From: Thermoprotei archaeon
Lineage (GTDB): Archaea > Thermoproteota > Thermoprotei_A > Sulfolobales > Fervidicoccaceae
Length of the DNA: 17,733 nucleotides
NCBI GenBank assembly: GCA_022759165.1
Contig: JAEMPT010000020.1
Span: forward strand, 1 to 17,733
Reading direction: 5' to 3'
Shown: piece by piece, positions 6,166-13,216 of the stretch
How the letters are laid out: the number at the start of each line of letters is the position of its first letter
How positions within the stretch are numbered: position 1 is the first letter of the stretch
Notes under the pieces: generated by a model
What the model was told of the DNA's origin: nothing
The model's database searches: none
Seen by the model: the letters and a program-made list of their open reading frames with translations, nothing else
Program-made: the position numbers and the translations under genes

Positions 6166-6284
6166 AGATATTTTCGTCTCTTAATTTCCAATAAAGTTAA
6201 AAAAATGAGGAGATCACAACAGTTTTTTATGCGATAGAGGGTTCAGGCAATCGTAAAAATTCAAAGTCTTCAAGCGAGAAAATA

Positions 6285-7367
6285 TCAGGTTGAATGATTA
6301 ACATCGAATCGCAAAAGACAGATGATCCCCCCTAAGGAGTAAAGCCTCTCTCCCGCTGGCGTGTTTGCTGGTACTACATGAATTCTGCCTCCATGCGAAT
6401 TAATTTTTTCCATTATGGCTTCCACCTTTTCTCTGCTAAATTTATCCTGTTGGGAAAGTAACTCGTCCAATACTAGCGCTACCTCTACCGCTCCCAACTC
6501 CGCAACATTGCTACATTCTTCAACTCCCATGGCAACATATCCTGGTCTTTCACCTAGTAGCTTTAAGGATTGTTCTATCAGCTTTTCGATTTCCTGCATT
6601 TCTTGTAGCCTAAGTAGCTCGGAGGGTTTTCCTCTCAAAATTGCTTCTCTTACCCCAGCATATCCGCCCATACTACTATTTTCGATAAAAACGTTAACTC
6701 CTTTTAAGTAACTCTTAAGTTCTGAAGCTAGTTCTTCTTTTAAGAAACCAGGGCCAGCCACAACAATACCTACAACATCTTTCTCGCGAAATGCGATCTC
6801 TGAAATCTCTTTAGCGATGTTCATCAATGCCTCCTTAAGTTCCACTTCTCTGTTTAAATCTCCCTTTCCTGGCAACCTGAGTTCGATCTCAGTTATCTTT
6901 TTTACACCCTGTCTGCGGTAAATCGCGATCCCAACTTCATCATAGTCTAAAGCAACTATGATGACAGAGCCGGTTTTTCTTGACGAGCTCTCCAACCTTC
7001 TTATATCTTTTTGCCCCCATCCGTTCTCTCTATATATAAGGAGTTCGTCGCCCAAATCCACAGAAATAGTATGGTGCGAACCGAGGATCCCGAAAGTGTC
7101 AGGCCCTTCTAGGACTTTCCCTCTTATTCTCAACCTATTCGTAAATGGCTGGAATTCCATATGTTTCACGTTTATCGTTAGTATCATTGGCACTCTTCGG
7201 CTTTTTTCACCTTCACCCTGCTTCACTTCTCTTTGGGTTCTCGCGGTTACTTGGTCTCCCTCCTTAAGTAAGGTATATAAAAGCCAGAGATCATCGGTAT
7301 TCTCTATTTTGACTTTTAAAGCCTTTTTCTTTGGATCAACGAATTCGTATAACAGCGCAGATCGCAC
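6285..7367 (-). CDS. pelA: mRNA surveillance protein Pelota (Dom34)
   Basis: 360 residues, the normal archaeal Pelota length, in three domains. The N-terminal Lsm-like domain (about 1-130) carries DDLWLLYTLLKEGDQVTART and FGILGSHHTISVDLGDELLI. The central domain (about 130-265) carries VGIVVAGPGFLKEELASEL. The C-terminal domain (about 270-355) carries GYVAMGVEECSNVAELGAVEVALVLDELL and LYSLGGIICLLRF. There is no GGQ motif, which separates it from the release factor encoded at 13217. With aEF1A and ABCE1, Pelota binds the empty A site of stalled ribosomes and splits them. Start is GTG 7367 with GAGGGA directly before it; a TAG eight codons upstream closes the frame and leaves no other standard start. 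It stands divergently from the aIF1 gene. Confidence 0.95.
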   Translation of the reverse strand: MRSALLYEFVDPKKKALKVKIENTDDLWLLYTLLKEGDQVTARTQREVKQGEGEKSRRVPMILTINVKHMEFQPFTNRLRIRGKVLEGPDTFGILGSHHTISVDLGDELLIYRENGWGQKDIRRLESSSRKTGSVIIVALDYDEVGIAIYRRQGVKKITEIELRLPGKGDLNREVELKEALMNIAKEISEIAFREKDVVGIVVAGPGFLKEELASELKSYLKGVNVFIENSSMGGYAGVREAILRGKPSELLRLQEMQEIEKLIEQSLKLLGERPGYVAMGVEECSNVAELGAVEVALVLDELLSQQDKFSREKVEAIMEKINSHGGRIHVVPANTPAGERLYSLGGIICLLRFDVNHST

Positions 7368-7391
7368 TCCCTCTTTTTTGTTGTCTATCCC

Positions 7392-7469
7392 CTATCTTTT
7401 CAGGTTTTCATTTTGCCATTTGCGGGGACTCTCGAAGAGACCAAGCTTTTTAATCTTTGCTACATCCAT
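7392..7469 (-). CDS. Possible 25-residue small protein upstream of Pelota
   Basis: ATG 7469 to TAG 7392, reading MDVAKIKKLGLFESP and ending NENLKR; basic, no membrane segment. It ends 24 bases before the Pelota GTG, in the same direction, so it would be a leader peptide of the same transcript. There is no Shine-Dalgarno motif; the composition looks coding but the length is too small to be sure. It may be a fragment of a lost gene. No family recognised. Confidence 0.25.
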   Translation of the reverse strand: MDVAKIKKLGLFESPRKWQNENLKR

Positions 7470-7476
7470 GTGATTG

Positions 7477-7551
7477 TCAAACCCGCATTACGCATTTAGG
7501 GGGAACCATATACACAGCCTTACCATCAAAAATAACTTGAAGAAACGCCAT
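7477..7551 (-). CDS. Possible 24-residue small protein upstream of Pelota
   Basis: ATG 7551 to TGA 7477, reading MAFLQVIFDGKAVYMVPPK and a short tail. It stands seven bases before the next tiny frame. AAAGGCTTAT precedes the ATG. The alternating hydrophobic pattern looks like a beta hairpin from a real protein. The two frames might be pieces of one decayed gene or leader peptides; I cannot tell. Confidence 0.22.
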   Translation of the reverse strand: MAFLQVIFDGKAVYMVPPKCVMRV

Positions 7552-7696
7552 ATAAGCCTTTAATTTCAACTTCTCAATTCAAGGCGTCGAGCTTACAATT
7601 GTAGTTTAAAGCCAAAAATTACGGGAAGTAAGCTTTATTTATTTGGTATGCATATTGATTTTTTAAAACAGAAGATTGTGAAGGGTTGCTAATCAG

Positions 7697-8011
7697 ATGG
7701 GGGAAAAAGATATCGAGTCCTTGTGTGGAGGTTTGCCACCAGAACTGTGCGAACAACTGGTCAGAGAGCAGCAACTTATAAAGATAAGGCTTGAAAAAAG
7801 GAAGTTCGGTAAAGAGGTCACCATTATTGAGGGAATTGACGAGAAGGATGTGGATGTAAAACGTCTGGCTTCTCAGTTGAAGTCAAAATTGGCCACGGGA
7901 GGTACCGTGAAAAACGGCAGAATAGAGCTGCAGGGCGACCATAGAGGCGTGCTGAAAGATTTGCTGGTTGAGCTTGGATTTCCGCCAGATAATATTGTAG
8001 TCCTCAGTTAG
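7697..8011 (+). CDS. Translation initiation factor aIF1 (SUI1 family)
   Basis: 104 residues with an unmistakable SUI1 domain: IKIRLEKRKFGKEVTIIEGI at 29-48, then LKSKLATGGTVKNGRIELQG and DHRGVLKDLLVELGFPPDNI. aIF1 binds the small ribosomal subunit near the P site and checks start-codon pairing during initiation. The N-terminal segment has LCGGLPPELC, comparable to the ICGLPKELC segment of other archaeal aIF1. Start ATG 7697 gives the usual length; GAAGGG lies 12 bases upstream, so the ribosome-binding site is weak. It is followed 104 bases later by the TFB gene on the same strand, which has its own TATA box, so the two are probably separate transcripts. Confidence 0.95.
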   Translation: MGEKDIESLCGGLPPELCEQLVREQQLIKIRLEKRKFGKEVTIIEGIDEKDVDVKRLASQLKSKLATGGTVKNGRIELQGDHRGVLKDLLVELGFPPDNIVVLS

Positions 8012-8044
8012 AATGAATTTACGAAAAGCTTATAAAATAGAAAA

Positions 8045-8060
8045 AGTAAAATTTATAAAT
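8045..8060 (+). promoter_or_regulatory. BRE/TATA promoter of TFB
   Basis: GTAAAA followed by TTTATAAA (8052-8059). The transcript would start near 8079, leaving a leader of about 36 bases that contains the CGGTGA site nine bases before ATG 8116. Confidence 0.5.
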
Positions 8061-8115
8061 GGTTTTTTGTTTTTAATTTAAAAGGTTACCGGGCTTCTAT
8101 CGGTGAAATAAGAGT

Positions 8116-9078
8116 ATGTCTGAAAAAACTTCTAAAGGCATTGAAGCCAATAAAGCTCAGGAGAAAAAGAAAGAAGAATTCCCTTGTCCACCGGAGGCTA
8201 TAGTATTCGACCAAGAAAGAGGAGAGTACATATGTACCACCACAGGTGAGGTTCTAGAGGAAAAGCTGGTGAATCAGGGACCTGAATGGAGAGCCTTTAC
8301 GCCTGAAGAGAAGGAAAAGAGGGCAAGAATCGGGGGTCCTCTTTCTCCTACAGTACATGACAGAGGGCTAACGACGCTAATCGACTGGAGAGATAGAGAT
8401 GCAAGCGGCAAAAAGCTAGAACCCAAAAAGAGGCTCGAGTTCCTACGGTATAGGAAGTGGCAGATAAGGAGCAGAATACAGTCGAGCATTGACAGAAACT
8501 TGGCCCAAGCTATGAATGAACTCAACAGGATATCAAATCTCCTTCACTTGAACAGGGCTGTCAGAGAGGAAGCAGCGATTATTTACCGTAAAGCTGTAGA
8601 GAAAAGTCTAGTAAGGGGAAGAAGCATAGAGAGTGTTGTTGCAGCGGCTGTCTACGTGGCATGCAGACTGAAGAAGCTTCCTAGAACCCTCGACGAGATC
8701 GCTCAGCATACGAGAGCAAACAGAAAGGAAATAGCGAGATGCTATAGGCTATTGGTCAAGGAGCTGCAGATAAAAGTGCCGATAGTGGATCCCATAGACT
8801 ACATACCTAGAATGGGTAGCCTGTTGGATTTAAGTGGTAGGACGATGAATATAGCGGCGAAAATAGTGAGAGCGGCGAAGCAAAAAGCTCTTACGGCAGG
8901 CAAGGACCCAACCGGCTTAGCTGCTGCTGCCATATACATTGCAACGCTATTGGAAAATGAAAGGAGGACGCAGAAAGAAATCGCTAATATTGCTGGTGTC
9001 ACGGAAGTCACTGTCAGGAATAGATACAAAGAGCTCGTTAGCGAATTAAACTTAGATATCCCCGAGGAAGAAGAGTGA
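8116..9078 (+). CDS. tfb: Transcription initiation factor TFB
   Basis: 320 residues. TFB, the archaeal TFIIB, bridges TBP at the TATA/BRE element and RNA polymerase. Order: a charged N-terminal tail, a ribbon region at 24-48, the linker (NQGPEWRAFTPEEKEKRARIGG and HDRGLTTLIDWRDRDASG), and two cyclin folds at about 120-205 and 215-310, ending in the BRE-reading helix-turn-helix TQKEIANIAGVTEVTVRNRY. The ribbon keeps only Cys24 and Cys40; the other two expected ligands are Glu27 and Thr43 (CPPE and CTTT instead of CPxC and CxxC). Sulfolobus TFB, as I remember it, shows the same kind of replacement, so this is probably a lineage trait. Start ATG 8116 has CGGTGA nine bases upstream. Convergent with tRNA-Pro. 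Confidence 0.97.
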   Translation: MSEKTSKGIEANKAQEKKKEEFPCPPEAIVFDQERGEYICTTTGEVLEEKLVNQGPEWRAFTPEEKEKRARIGGPLSPTVHDRGLTTLIDWRDRDASGKKLEPKKRLEFLRYRKWQIRSRIQSSIDRNLAQAMNELNRISNLLHLNRAVREEAAIIYRKAVEKSLVRGRSIESVVAAAVYVACRLKKLPRTLDEIAQHTRANRKEIARCYRLLVKELQIKVPIVDPIDYIPRMGSLLDLSGRTMNIAAKIVRAAKQKALTAGKDPTGLAAAAIYIATLLENERRTQKEIANIAGVTEVTVRNRYKELVSELNLDIPEEEE

Positions 9079-9104
9079 TTTTCTTAATTACTTTGCATAA
9101 TGCG

Positions 9105-9181
9105 TGGTGGGGCCGCGGGGATTTGAACCCCGGACCACGAGGGCCCAAGCCTCGCATCCTACCAAGCTAGACGACGGCCCC
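9105..9181 (-). tRNA. tRNA-Pro (anticodon TGG)
   Basis: On the minus strand a full cloverleaf: acceptor GGGGCCG/CGGCCCC, D arm with AGCTTGGTA loop, anticodon stem CGAGG/CCTCG around loop CTTGGGC (anticodon TGG at 9147-9145, reading CCA and other CCN codons), variable loop TGGTC, T arm CGGGG-TTCAAAT-CCCCG, discriminator A, and an encoded CCA end at 9107-9105. No intron. The D stem has G-U pairs. It lies 26 bases past the TFB stop, on the opposite strand. ATTTTAAGAG about 45 bases before its 5' end may be the TATA element. Confidence 0.97.
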
Positions 9182-9478
9182 AACGACTTCCTTATTTTCT
9201 TTCAAAACCCCTCTTAAAATTTGTTTTTCTCATCTCAAATTTTTCGTTCCTAATTATTTGGTATATTATGTTGCTTTCATAGCATGAGTTCCTGAAAATT
9301 TCGGATTTAAAGGAAGAGACTTCCGCATTTATTGGAAACAAAAAGGAAGCTCGTTTTTAAAAGGATAGGAGGCTTGTGAAAAATATAAATATTTGTAGTT
9401 AATAAATTATAATTAAAGATACACTATATGCGTTAGGAAATAAGTTATGAGATAAATGTATTGTAAGGTGAATGGTTT
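9182..9478. other. Intergenic region upstream of the NCS1 permease
   Basis: About 297 AT-rich bases. They carry several TATA-like words, of which AAAAATATAAATATT (9379-9393) and AATTATAATTAAAG (9405-9418) are nearest the permease. I see no coding frame and no repeat shared with the debris elsewhere in the window. Confidence 0.4.
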
Positions 9479-10927
9479 ATGAGTGTTAGCTACAAGGATC
9501 ATCCTGACCTTCTACCTATACCTAACGATAAGAGGACAACAACGGGTTGGCAATACGTTCTAATGATCCTTTCTATGGCAATAACGACTTCAATATTTTT
9601 CTTGGGATGGATAAGCGAGATCCTTGGCTTAAATCTTTTGCAGACGGTGGTCGCCGCCTTCATAGGAAACACCGTTGTAGCGATAGTTATGTATCTGAAC
9701 GGATACGTAGGAGTGAAATATGGCATCCCGTTCCCGGTTCAGCTCAGGCCATCTTTCGGTTACAGGGGTTCACTGCTTCCTCTGCTTGTAAGAGCAATTG
9801 TCAGCGTCTTCTGGTATGGTGTAGACGGCTATATAGCGGCGTGGGCCATGACTGAAATGATTCTCGTCCTACTGGGAAAGCCCCCAGAATGGATTACTGC
9901 AAATGGACTATTTTACGCGCCATATACCTTCATATTCTATCTCCTATTGGTTTGGATATTCGGCTACTACAGGATAACGGGAATTAAGTACTTCGATACA
10001 GTAGCTGGACCTTTGCTTCTGATATTTTTCGGTTGGTTTACCTTCTATATGACTGGAATACCTAATATGCCAGGCAAAATGCCTACTTGGACGGGTGGCG
10101 GCGTCTCATGGGCCAGCAATGAATTCTTCCTCGCAGTAGCGATTCAGACGGCTTGGTGGGGAACGATTGCCCTAAATGTGAGCGATATCTGCAGGTGGAA
10201 TAAAAGCACGAGCAGCCTGATATCCGGTCATGTATTAGGTCTGATTTTTCCACAGGTTGTTGGCACAGCCTTGGGGTTCATAGCCACTACGCTGGCCGGG
10301 GGTAACTACAGCCCGATAGACATTATCGCCAAGTATTCTCCAAGCGCAGCAATAGCCTTTTTTGGGCTAATCTTCGCTTTCATGGCAACGGCGAGCACTA
10401 ATCTAACGGGAGACGTCCCAGCAGCAACAAATGCTATCATAAGGATCACGCGCTTAGGTTGGGTTAAATCTCTCACGATAGCTACGATTCTCGCATGGCT
10501 CCTCATCGGTCCATATAGCATGGTAAACTGGAAACAGTCTTTGGATGTGGCTGATTATCTCACGAATTTCAATTGGTATTACAGCATGTGGCTTGGGCCA
10601 ATAGCGGGAGTGATGGTTGTAGACTTCTGGCTCGTTAGGAAGAAGGAGTACATATTGGATGAGCTATACAATATAGGACCTCAGGGCAAGTATTGGTACA
10701 GCGGCGGAATAAACTGGATTGGAGTCGGCTCATTCCTAGCGGGAATTATTGGAGAGTACTTGATTTCGGGTGCAAGGGGAACTATAAAGTTCTACTACGG
10801 TATACCAGTTCCAGGTGAGGAGCTGGCGTGGTACTATGGATTCTTCATCTCGCTGTTCTTATATTGGTTACTGGCCTTGGCTTTCAAAGAATATGCTTTG
10901 CCGGAAAAATATAGTAAAAAACAATGA
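9479..10927 (+). CDS. NCS1-family nucleobase permease (probable cytosine)
   Basis: A 482-residue membrane protein with about 12 hydrophobic helices, the NCS1 (nucleobase-cation symport 1) length and pattern. Recognisable blocks: QLRPSFGYRGSLLPLLVRA in helix 3 (family PVxxRxSFGxxG), FWYGVDGYIAAWA, the WWGTIALNVSDICRW region of helix 6, and LGPIAGVMVVDFWLVRKKEY before the last two helices, typical of Mhp1-like members. It should import a base with Na+ or H+. Substrate range in the family is wide (cytosine, uracil, hydantoin, allantoin, thiamine); cytosine is inferred from the cytosine deaminase 48 bases downstream. Start ATG 9479 has AAGGTGA seven bases before it. No amino-terminal signal peptide. 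Confidence 0.9.
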   Translation: MSVSYKDHPDLLPIPNDKRTTTGWQYVLMILSMAITTSIFFLGWISEILGLNLLQTVVAAFIGNTVVAIVMYLNGYVGVKYGIPFPVQLRPSFGYRGSLLPLLVRAIVSVFWYGVDGYIAAWAMTEMILVLLGKPPEWITANGLFYAPYTFIFYLLLVWIFGYYRITGIKYFDTVAGPLLLIFFGWFTFYMTGIPNMPGKMPTWTGGGVSWASNEFFLAVAIQTAWWGTIALNVSDICRWNKSTSSLISGHVLGLIFPQVVGTALGFIATTLAGGNYSPIDIIAKYSPSAAIAFFGLIFAFMATASTNLTGDVPAATNAIIRITRLGWVKSLTIATILAWLLIGPYSMVNWKQSLDVADYLTNFNWYYSMWLGPIAGVMVVDFWLVRKKEYILDELYNIGPQGKYWYSGGINWIGVGSFLAGIIGEYLISGARGTIKFYYGIPVPGEELAWYYGFFISLFLYWLLALAFKEYALPEKYSKKQ

Positions 10928-10940
10928 TTTTTTTATAATT
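10928..10940 (+). promoter_or_regulatory. TATA element before the cytosine deaminase gene
   Basis: TTTTTTTATAATT immediately after the permease stop. A transcript starting about 25 bases on would begin near 10960, just before the deaminase ribosome-binding site, or would make ATG 10960 leaderless. The deaminase may therefore have its own promoter besides read-through from the permease. Confidence 0.4.
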
Positions 10941-10964
10941 AATTGAATTTATTACAAAAATGGT

Positions 10965-10969
10965 GGTGA
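10965..10969 (+). promoter_or_regulatory. Ribosome-binding site GGTGA of the cytosine deaminase
   Basis: GGTGA, five bases (ACGAA), then TTG 10975. It favours TTG 10975 over the in-frame ATG 10960, which would put the site inside the gene. Confidence 0.5.
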
Positions 10970-10974
10970 ACGAA

Positions 10975-12261
10975 TTGGTTGAATATGACTTGGTAATAAA
11001 AAATGCCCGAATAAGAGGGAAACCCTCGGACAGGGTATATACGATCGCCGTTGAGGGCAAGAGGATAGCAAAAATCACACCAGAGAATGGAATTCATGGA
11101 AATTTGGAAATTGATGCAAAAGGCTTTCTAGTAGTTCCTCCGTTTTTCAATGCCCATTTCCATCTGGATAGCGTCCTCACTCTTGGAGAGCCAAGATTCA
11201 ATGAATCGGGAACACTTTGGGAAGGCATTGCGATCTGGGCGGAGAGAAAGCAAAAACTGACTATGGATGAGATGCTGTCTAGGGTTGAAAAGGCCGTCAA
11301 ATGGATGGCTGTCTACGGTACGCTTTGGATAAGGACGCATGCTGATACCACGGAAAAGACCTTAACTACAGTGAAGGGTTTAGTGAAGGCGAAGGAATTG
11401 TTCAAAGATTTGATTAATATACAGGTAACGGCGTTTCCGCAGGATGGCATTCTAACTGAACCAGAAAATGCAGAGCTACTTGAAAAGTCAATAGAGTTGG
11501 GTGCCGATAACGTTGGAATGATTCCCCATAACGAGCACACAAGATTCGATGGAGCTAAGAGCGTTGAGATCGCTTTTGATATCGCTGAAAAGTATAACAA
11601 AGATATTGATGGACATGTCGATGAAACAGATGACCCGTGGAGCAGAAACTTTGAAGTAGTAGTGAGAGAGACTTTTAAGCGAAAGTATTATGGAAGGGTA
11701 GCTGCAGGACATGTAACCGCAAGCCATAGCTGGGATCCGGTGTATAGGAATAGAATATTCGGATTGGCTGCTAAGGCTGGAGTGAGCATCGTACCCAACC
11801 CTCTTATTAACATACACCTTCAGGGGAGATTCGACAACTACCCAAAGAGAAGGGGGATGGCACCAATAAGGATAGCTCTTGAGAAGGGAGTAAACGTTGC
11901 ACTGGGCCACGACTGCGTTATGGATCCATGGTATCCGCTGGGGGTCGGCGATATGCTACAAGTACTGTTCATGGCAGTACATGTCGACCAACTAATGGGC
12001 TACAGCGAATTGAAGAAAGCGTTGGACCTGATAACTGTAAATGGTGCGAAGATATGGCATATAGAAAGAGAATATGGAATAGAGGAGGGTAAAAACGCCA
12101 ATATGCTTATACTGAAGGGAAGAGATGAGCTGGATGCTTTGAGAATACTAGGACCACCTCTATATGTAATAAAGGACGGTGCTTTGTTGGCCGACAATAC
12201 AGGAGGAGAATCTAAGATATTCTACAAAGGTAAGTGGGAGAGAGTCGAATTATTTTTGTGA
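10975..12261 (+). CDS. codA: Cytosine deaminase (CodA-type amidohydrolase)
   Basis: Converts cytosine to uracil and ammonia for pyrimidine salvage; cytoplasmic, iron- or zinc-dependent. From TTG 10975 the protein has 428 residues, and its key residues take the same numbers as in E. coli CodA: His61 and His63 (AHFHLD), Gln156 (AFPQDGI), His214 and Glu217 (GHVDE), His246 (GHVTASH) and Asp313 (GHD). Other shared blocks are NESGTLWEGIAIWAERK, NPLINIHLQGRFDNYPKRRG and DPWYPLGVGDMLQVL. Residue 314 is Cys where E. coli has Asp314, a residue known to tune substrate choice. The frame also permits ATG 10960 (433 residues), but GGTGA five bases before TTG supports the shorter form. The gene follows the permease by 48 bases and probably forms an uptake-deamination pair with it. 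Confidence 0.92.
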   Translation: MVEYDLVIKNARIRGKPSDRVYTIAVEGKRIAKITPENGIHGNLEIDAKGFLVVPPFFNAHFHLDSVLTLGEPRFNESGTLWEGIAIWAERKQKLTMDEMLSRVEKAVKWMAVYGTLWIRTHADTTEKTLTTVKGLVKAKELFKDLINIQVTAFPQDGILTEPENAELLEKSIELGADNVGMIPHNEHTRFDGAKSVEIAFDIAEKYNKDIDGHVDETDDPWSRNFEVVVRETFKRKYYGRVAAGHVTASHSWDPVYRNRIFGLAAKAGVSIVPNPLINIHLQGRFDNYPKRRGMAPIRIALEKGVNVALGHDCVMDPWYPLGVGDMLQVLFMAVHVDQLMGYSELKKALDLITVNGAKIWHIEREYGIEEGKNANMLILKGRDELDALRILGPPLYVIKDGALLADNTGGESKIFYKGKWERVELFL

Positions 12262-12280
12262 ACTTTTTAACGATAATTGC

Positions 12281-12286
12281 TTTTTT
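12281..12286 (+). terminator. T-run after the cytosine deaminase gene
   Basis: Six T, 20 bases past the stop codon, preceded by another T5 at 12264-12268. A plausible archaeal stop signal; no stem is needed. Confidence 0.35.
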
Positions 12287-12289
12287 CGT

Positions 12290-12345
12290 CCTATTGAGGG
12301 GGACCAATGGCCGTTAAAAAACGAATAGCCGATGACCCCCTTCCA
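12290..12345 (+). repeat. Structured repeat fragment related to 14640-14700
   Basis: Reads TATTGAGGG, then CCGTTAAA, then AACGAATAGC and CCCCC. The minus strand of 14700-14640 has TATTGAGGG, CCGTTAAA, AACGGATAGC and CCCCC in the same order with different spacings. The segment also has its own GGGGG/CCCCC arms. It probably marks the end of an old mobile element. Confidence 0.45.
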
Positions 12346-12573
12346 GAAAACTTCCTAAGGAGGTAAGCTATTGCATTTGTATGGCATTGCTTTGGGTTCT
12401 CCAGTGACCTTCAAGTTTCGTTTTTTTCTCTTCGGAGCTTTAAGCCTTCCGGCCCATGCCTTTCGTTAAACCATGGTCTATGCTTATAGAGGATCCATTA
12501 TCTTTACAACAGAAAGCCTCGCATTTCAAAAAAGGGATGAATAGAAAAGCTCATACGTTCTGCTAGTTTGTTG

Positions 12574-12705
12574 ATGATTAGCTTGGTTAAGTTGATATGC
12601 CCTTCGTGCGGCATATCTAGGACTAAAGGGTAAGGGGAAGTACTTTACTGTTTGTGCAAACTACCAGGAACTAATCGGCTAGGAAACTACTTGATGGCTG
12701 GGCAA
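12574..12705 (+). pseudogene. Possible zinc-ribbon fragment of a transposase
   Basis: ATG 12574 reads MISLVKLICPSCGISRTKG and stops at 12631-12633. One frame over, the text continues GKYFTVCANYQELIG and then, in a third frame, LGNYLMAG. This order, CPxCG, K-Y-F-x-C and a word resembling G-x-R-D-Y, matches the C-terminal zinc finger of TnpB proteins. It would be a second, separate remnant before the one at 12732. Short and broken, so tentative. Confidence 0.3.
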
Positions 12706-12731
12706 AGAAGACCTCGTACAAAATAGTTTCA

Positions 12732-13180
12732 ATGGCTTGGCAATACCAAAACGCAGTAGCTAGAAGGTATTTAACAGATTTAGTAGAGAGCTTGAGAAAG
12801 CTTCACAGGAGACATACAATCGCTTTATTGATTTTAAGCTATAGAAGACTAGAGTACTGGATTGACTGGCAGGCAGGAAAACACGGAATACCTGTAGCTG
12901 CTGTTGAGCCACGTGGTACATCGACTAGATGCCCAATATGTAACTTGAGGCTAGTGGAGAACGGCCACAGAAAAATGAGTAACCTTAGATGCGGGGTCGG
13001 CAACGACATAAACAATGTCGTTGGGGGATCTTTAATTCTCCTAGCTGCCTGGAGAAGACAGATGTAATTTTGTGCGGAGGAGAGGAACTCTACCCATTAG
13101 ACGGAGAAAAAGTCAAGGATGAGGTCTCAATAGTAGGGATGAAAATAGTTATTAGGAATAGAATACTTTCTTTCCCATAG
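12732..13180 (+). pseudogene. tnpB: Frameshifted C-terminal part of an IS200/IS605 TnpB
   Basis: The frame from 12732 reads through a helical segment (LTDLVESLRKLHRRH) into YWIDWQAGKHGIPVAAVEP, RGTSTRCPICNLRLVENG and LRCGVGNDINNVVG. These correspond to the end of the RuvC-like nuclease of TnpB: W-x2-x-a-x-K-H-G-I-x-V, TS-x-x-CP-x-C, and the C-x-x-C / D-R-D-x-N-A block, of which only a degenerate LRCGVGNDIN is left. The expected V-x-E-x-L block with the second catalytic acid is missing. At about 13030 the text changes frame and continues EKTDVILCGGEELYPLDGEK to a TAG ending at 13180, comparable to the MTDV-PNRWGE tail seen at 5041. The first 200 or more residues are absent. It is inactive. Confidence 0.75.
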
Positions 13181-13216
13181 AAGCTTACACTTAATTTGTA
13201 AAGGGGGATTAGGCTG

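Larger units (their letters stand above)
5744..6284. other. Long intergenic region with insertion debris and a possible small transcript
   Basis: This 541-base gap contains an IS605-end-like remnant (5797-5834), a TATA box followed by a hairpin and T-run (5899-5985), and copy A of a dispersed repeat (6004-6165), all listed separately. The last 120 bases before the Pelota stop are AT-rich without a coding frame that I can support. Confidence 0.5.
7370..7696. other. Divergent spacer between Pelota and aIF1
   Basis: About 327 bases that must hold the promoters of both neighbours. A CTTTATTTATTT element at 7630-7641 lies at a suitable distance for aIF1. On the minus strand two consecutive tiny open frames (7477-7551 and 7392-7469) precede Pelota and are listed separately with low confidence. 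Confidence 0.4.
12262..13216. other. Long gene-poor stretch of transposon debris
   Basis: Almost a kilobase between the deaminase and aRF1 without an intact gene. It holds a T-run just after the deaminase, a structured repeat at 12290-12345, a possible zinc-ribbon fragment at 12574-12705 and a frameshifted tnpB C-terminus at 12732-13180. Positions 12346-12573 show no coding frame or repeat that I can name. Confidence 0.6.

Noticed and set aside
6958..7473. 171-codon open frame on the plus strand opposite Pelota
   Set aside because: It lies antisense to the well-supported Pelota gene, and its protein is Ser/Phe/Leu-rich, as expected from a reverse-complement shadow.
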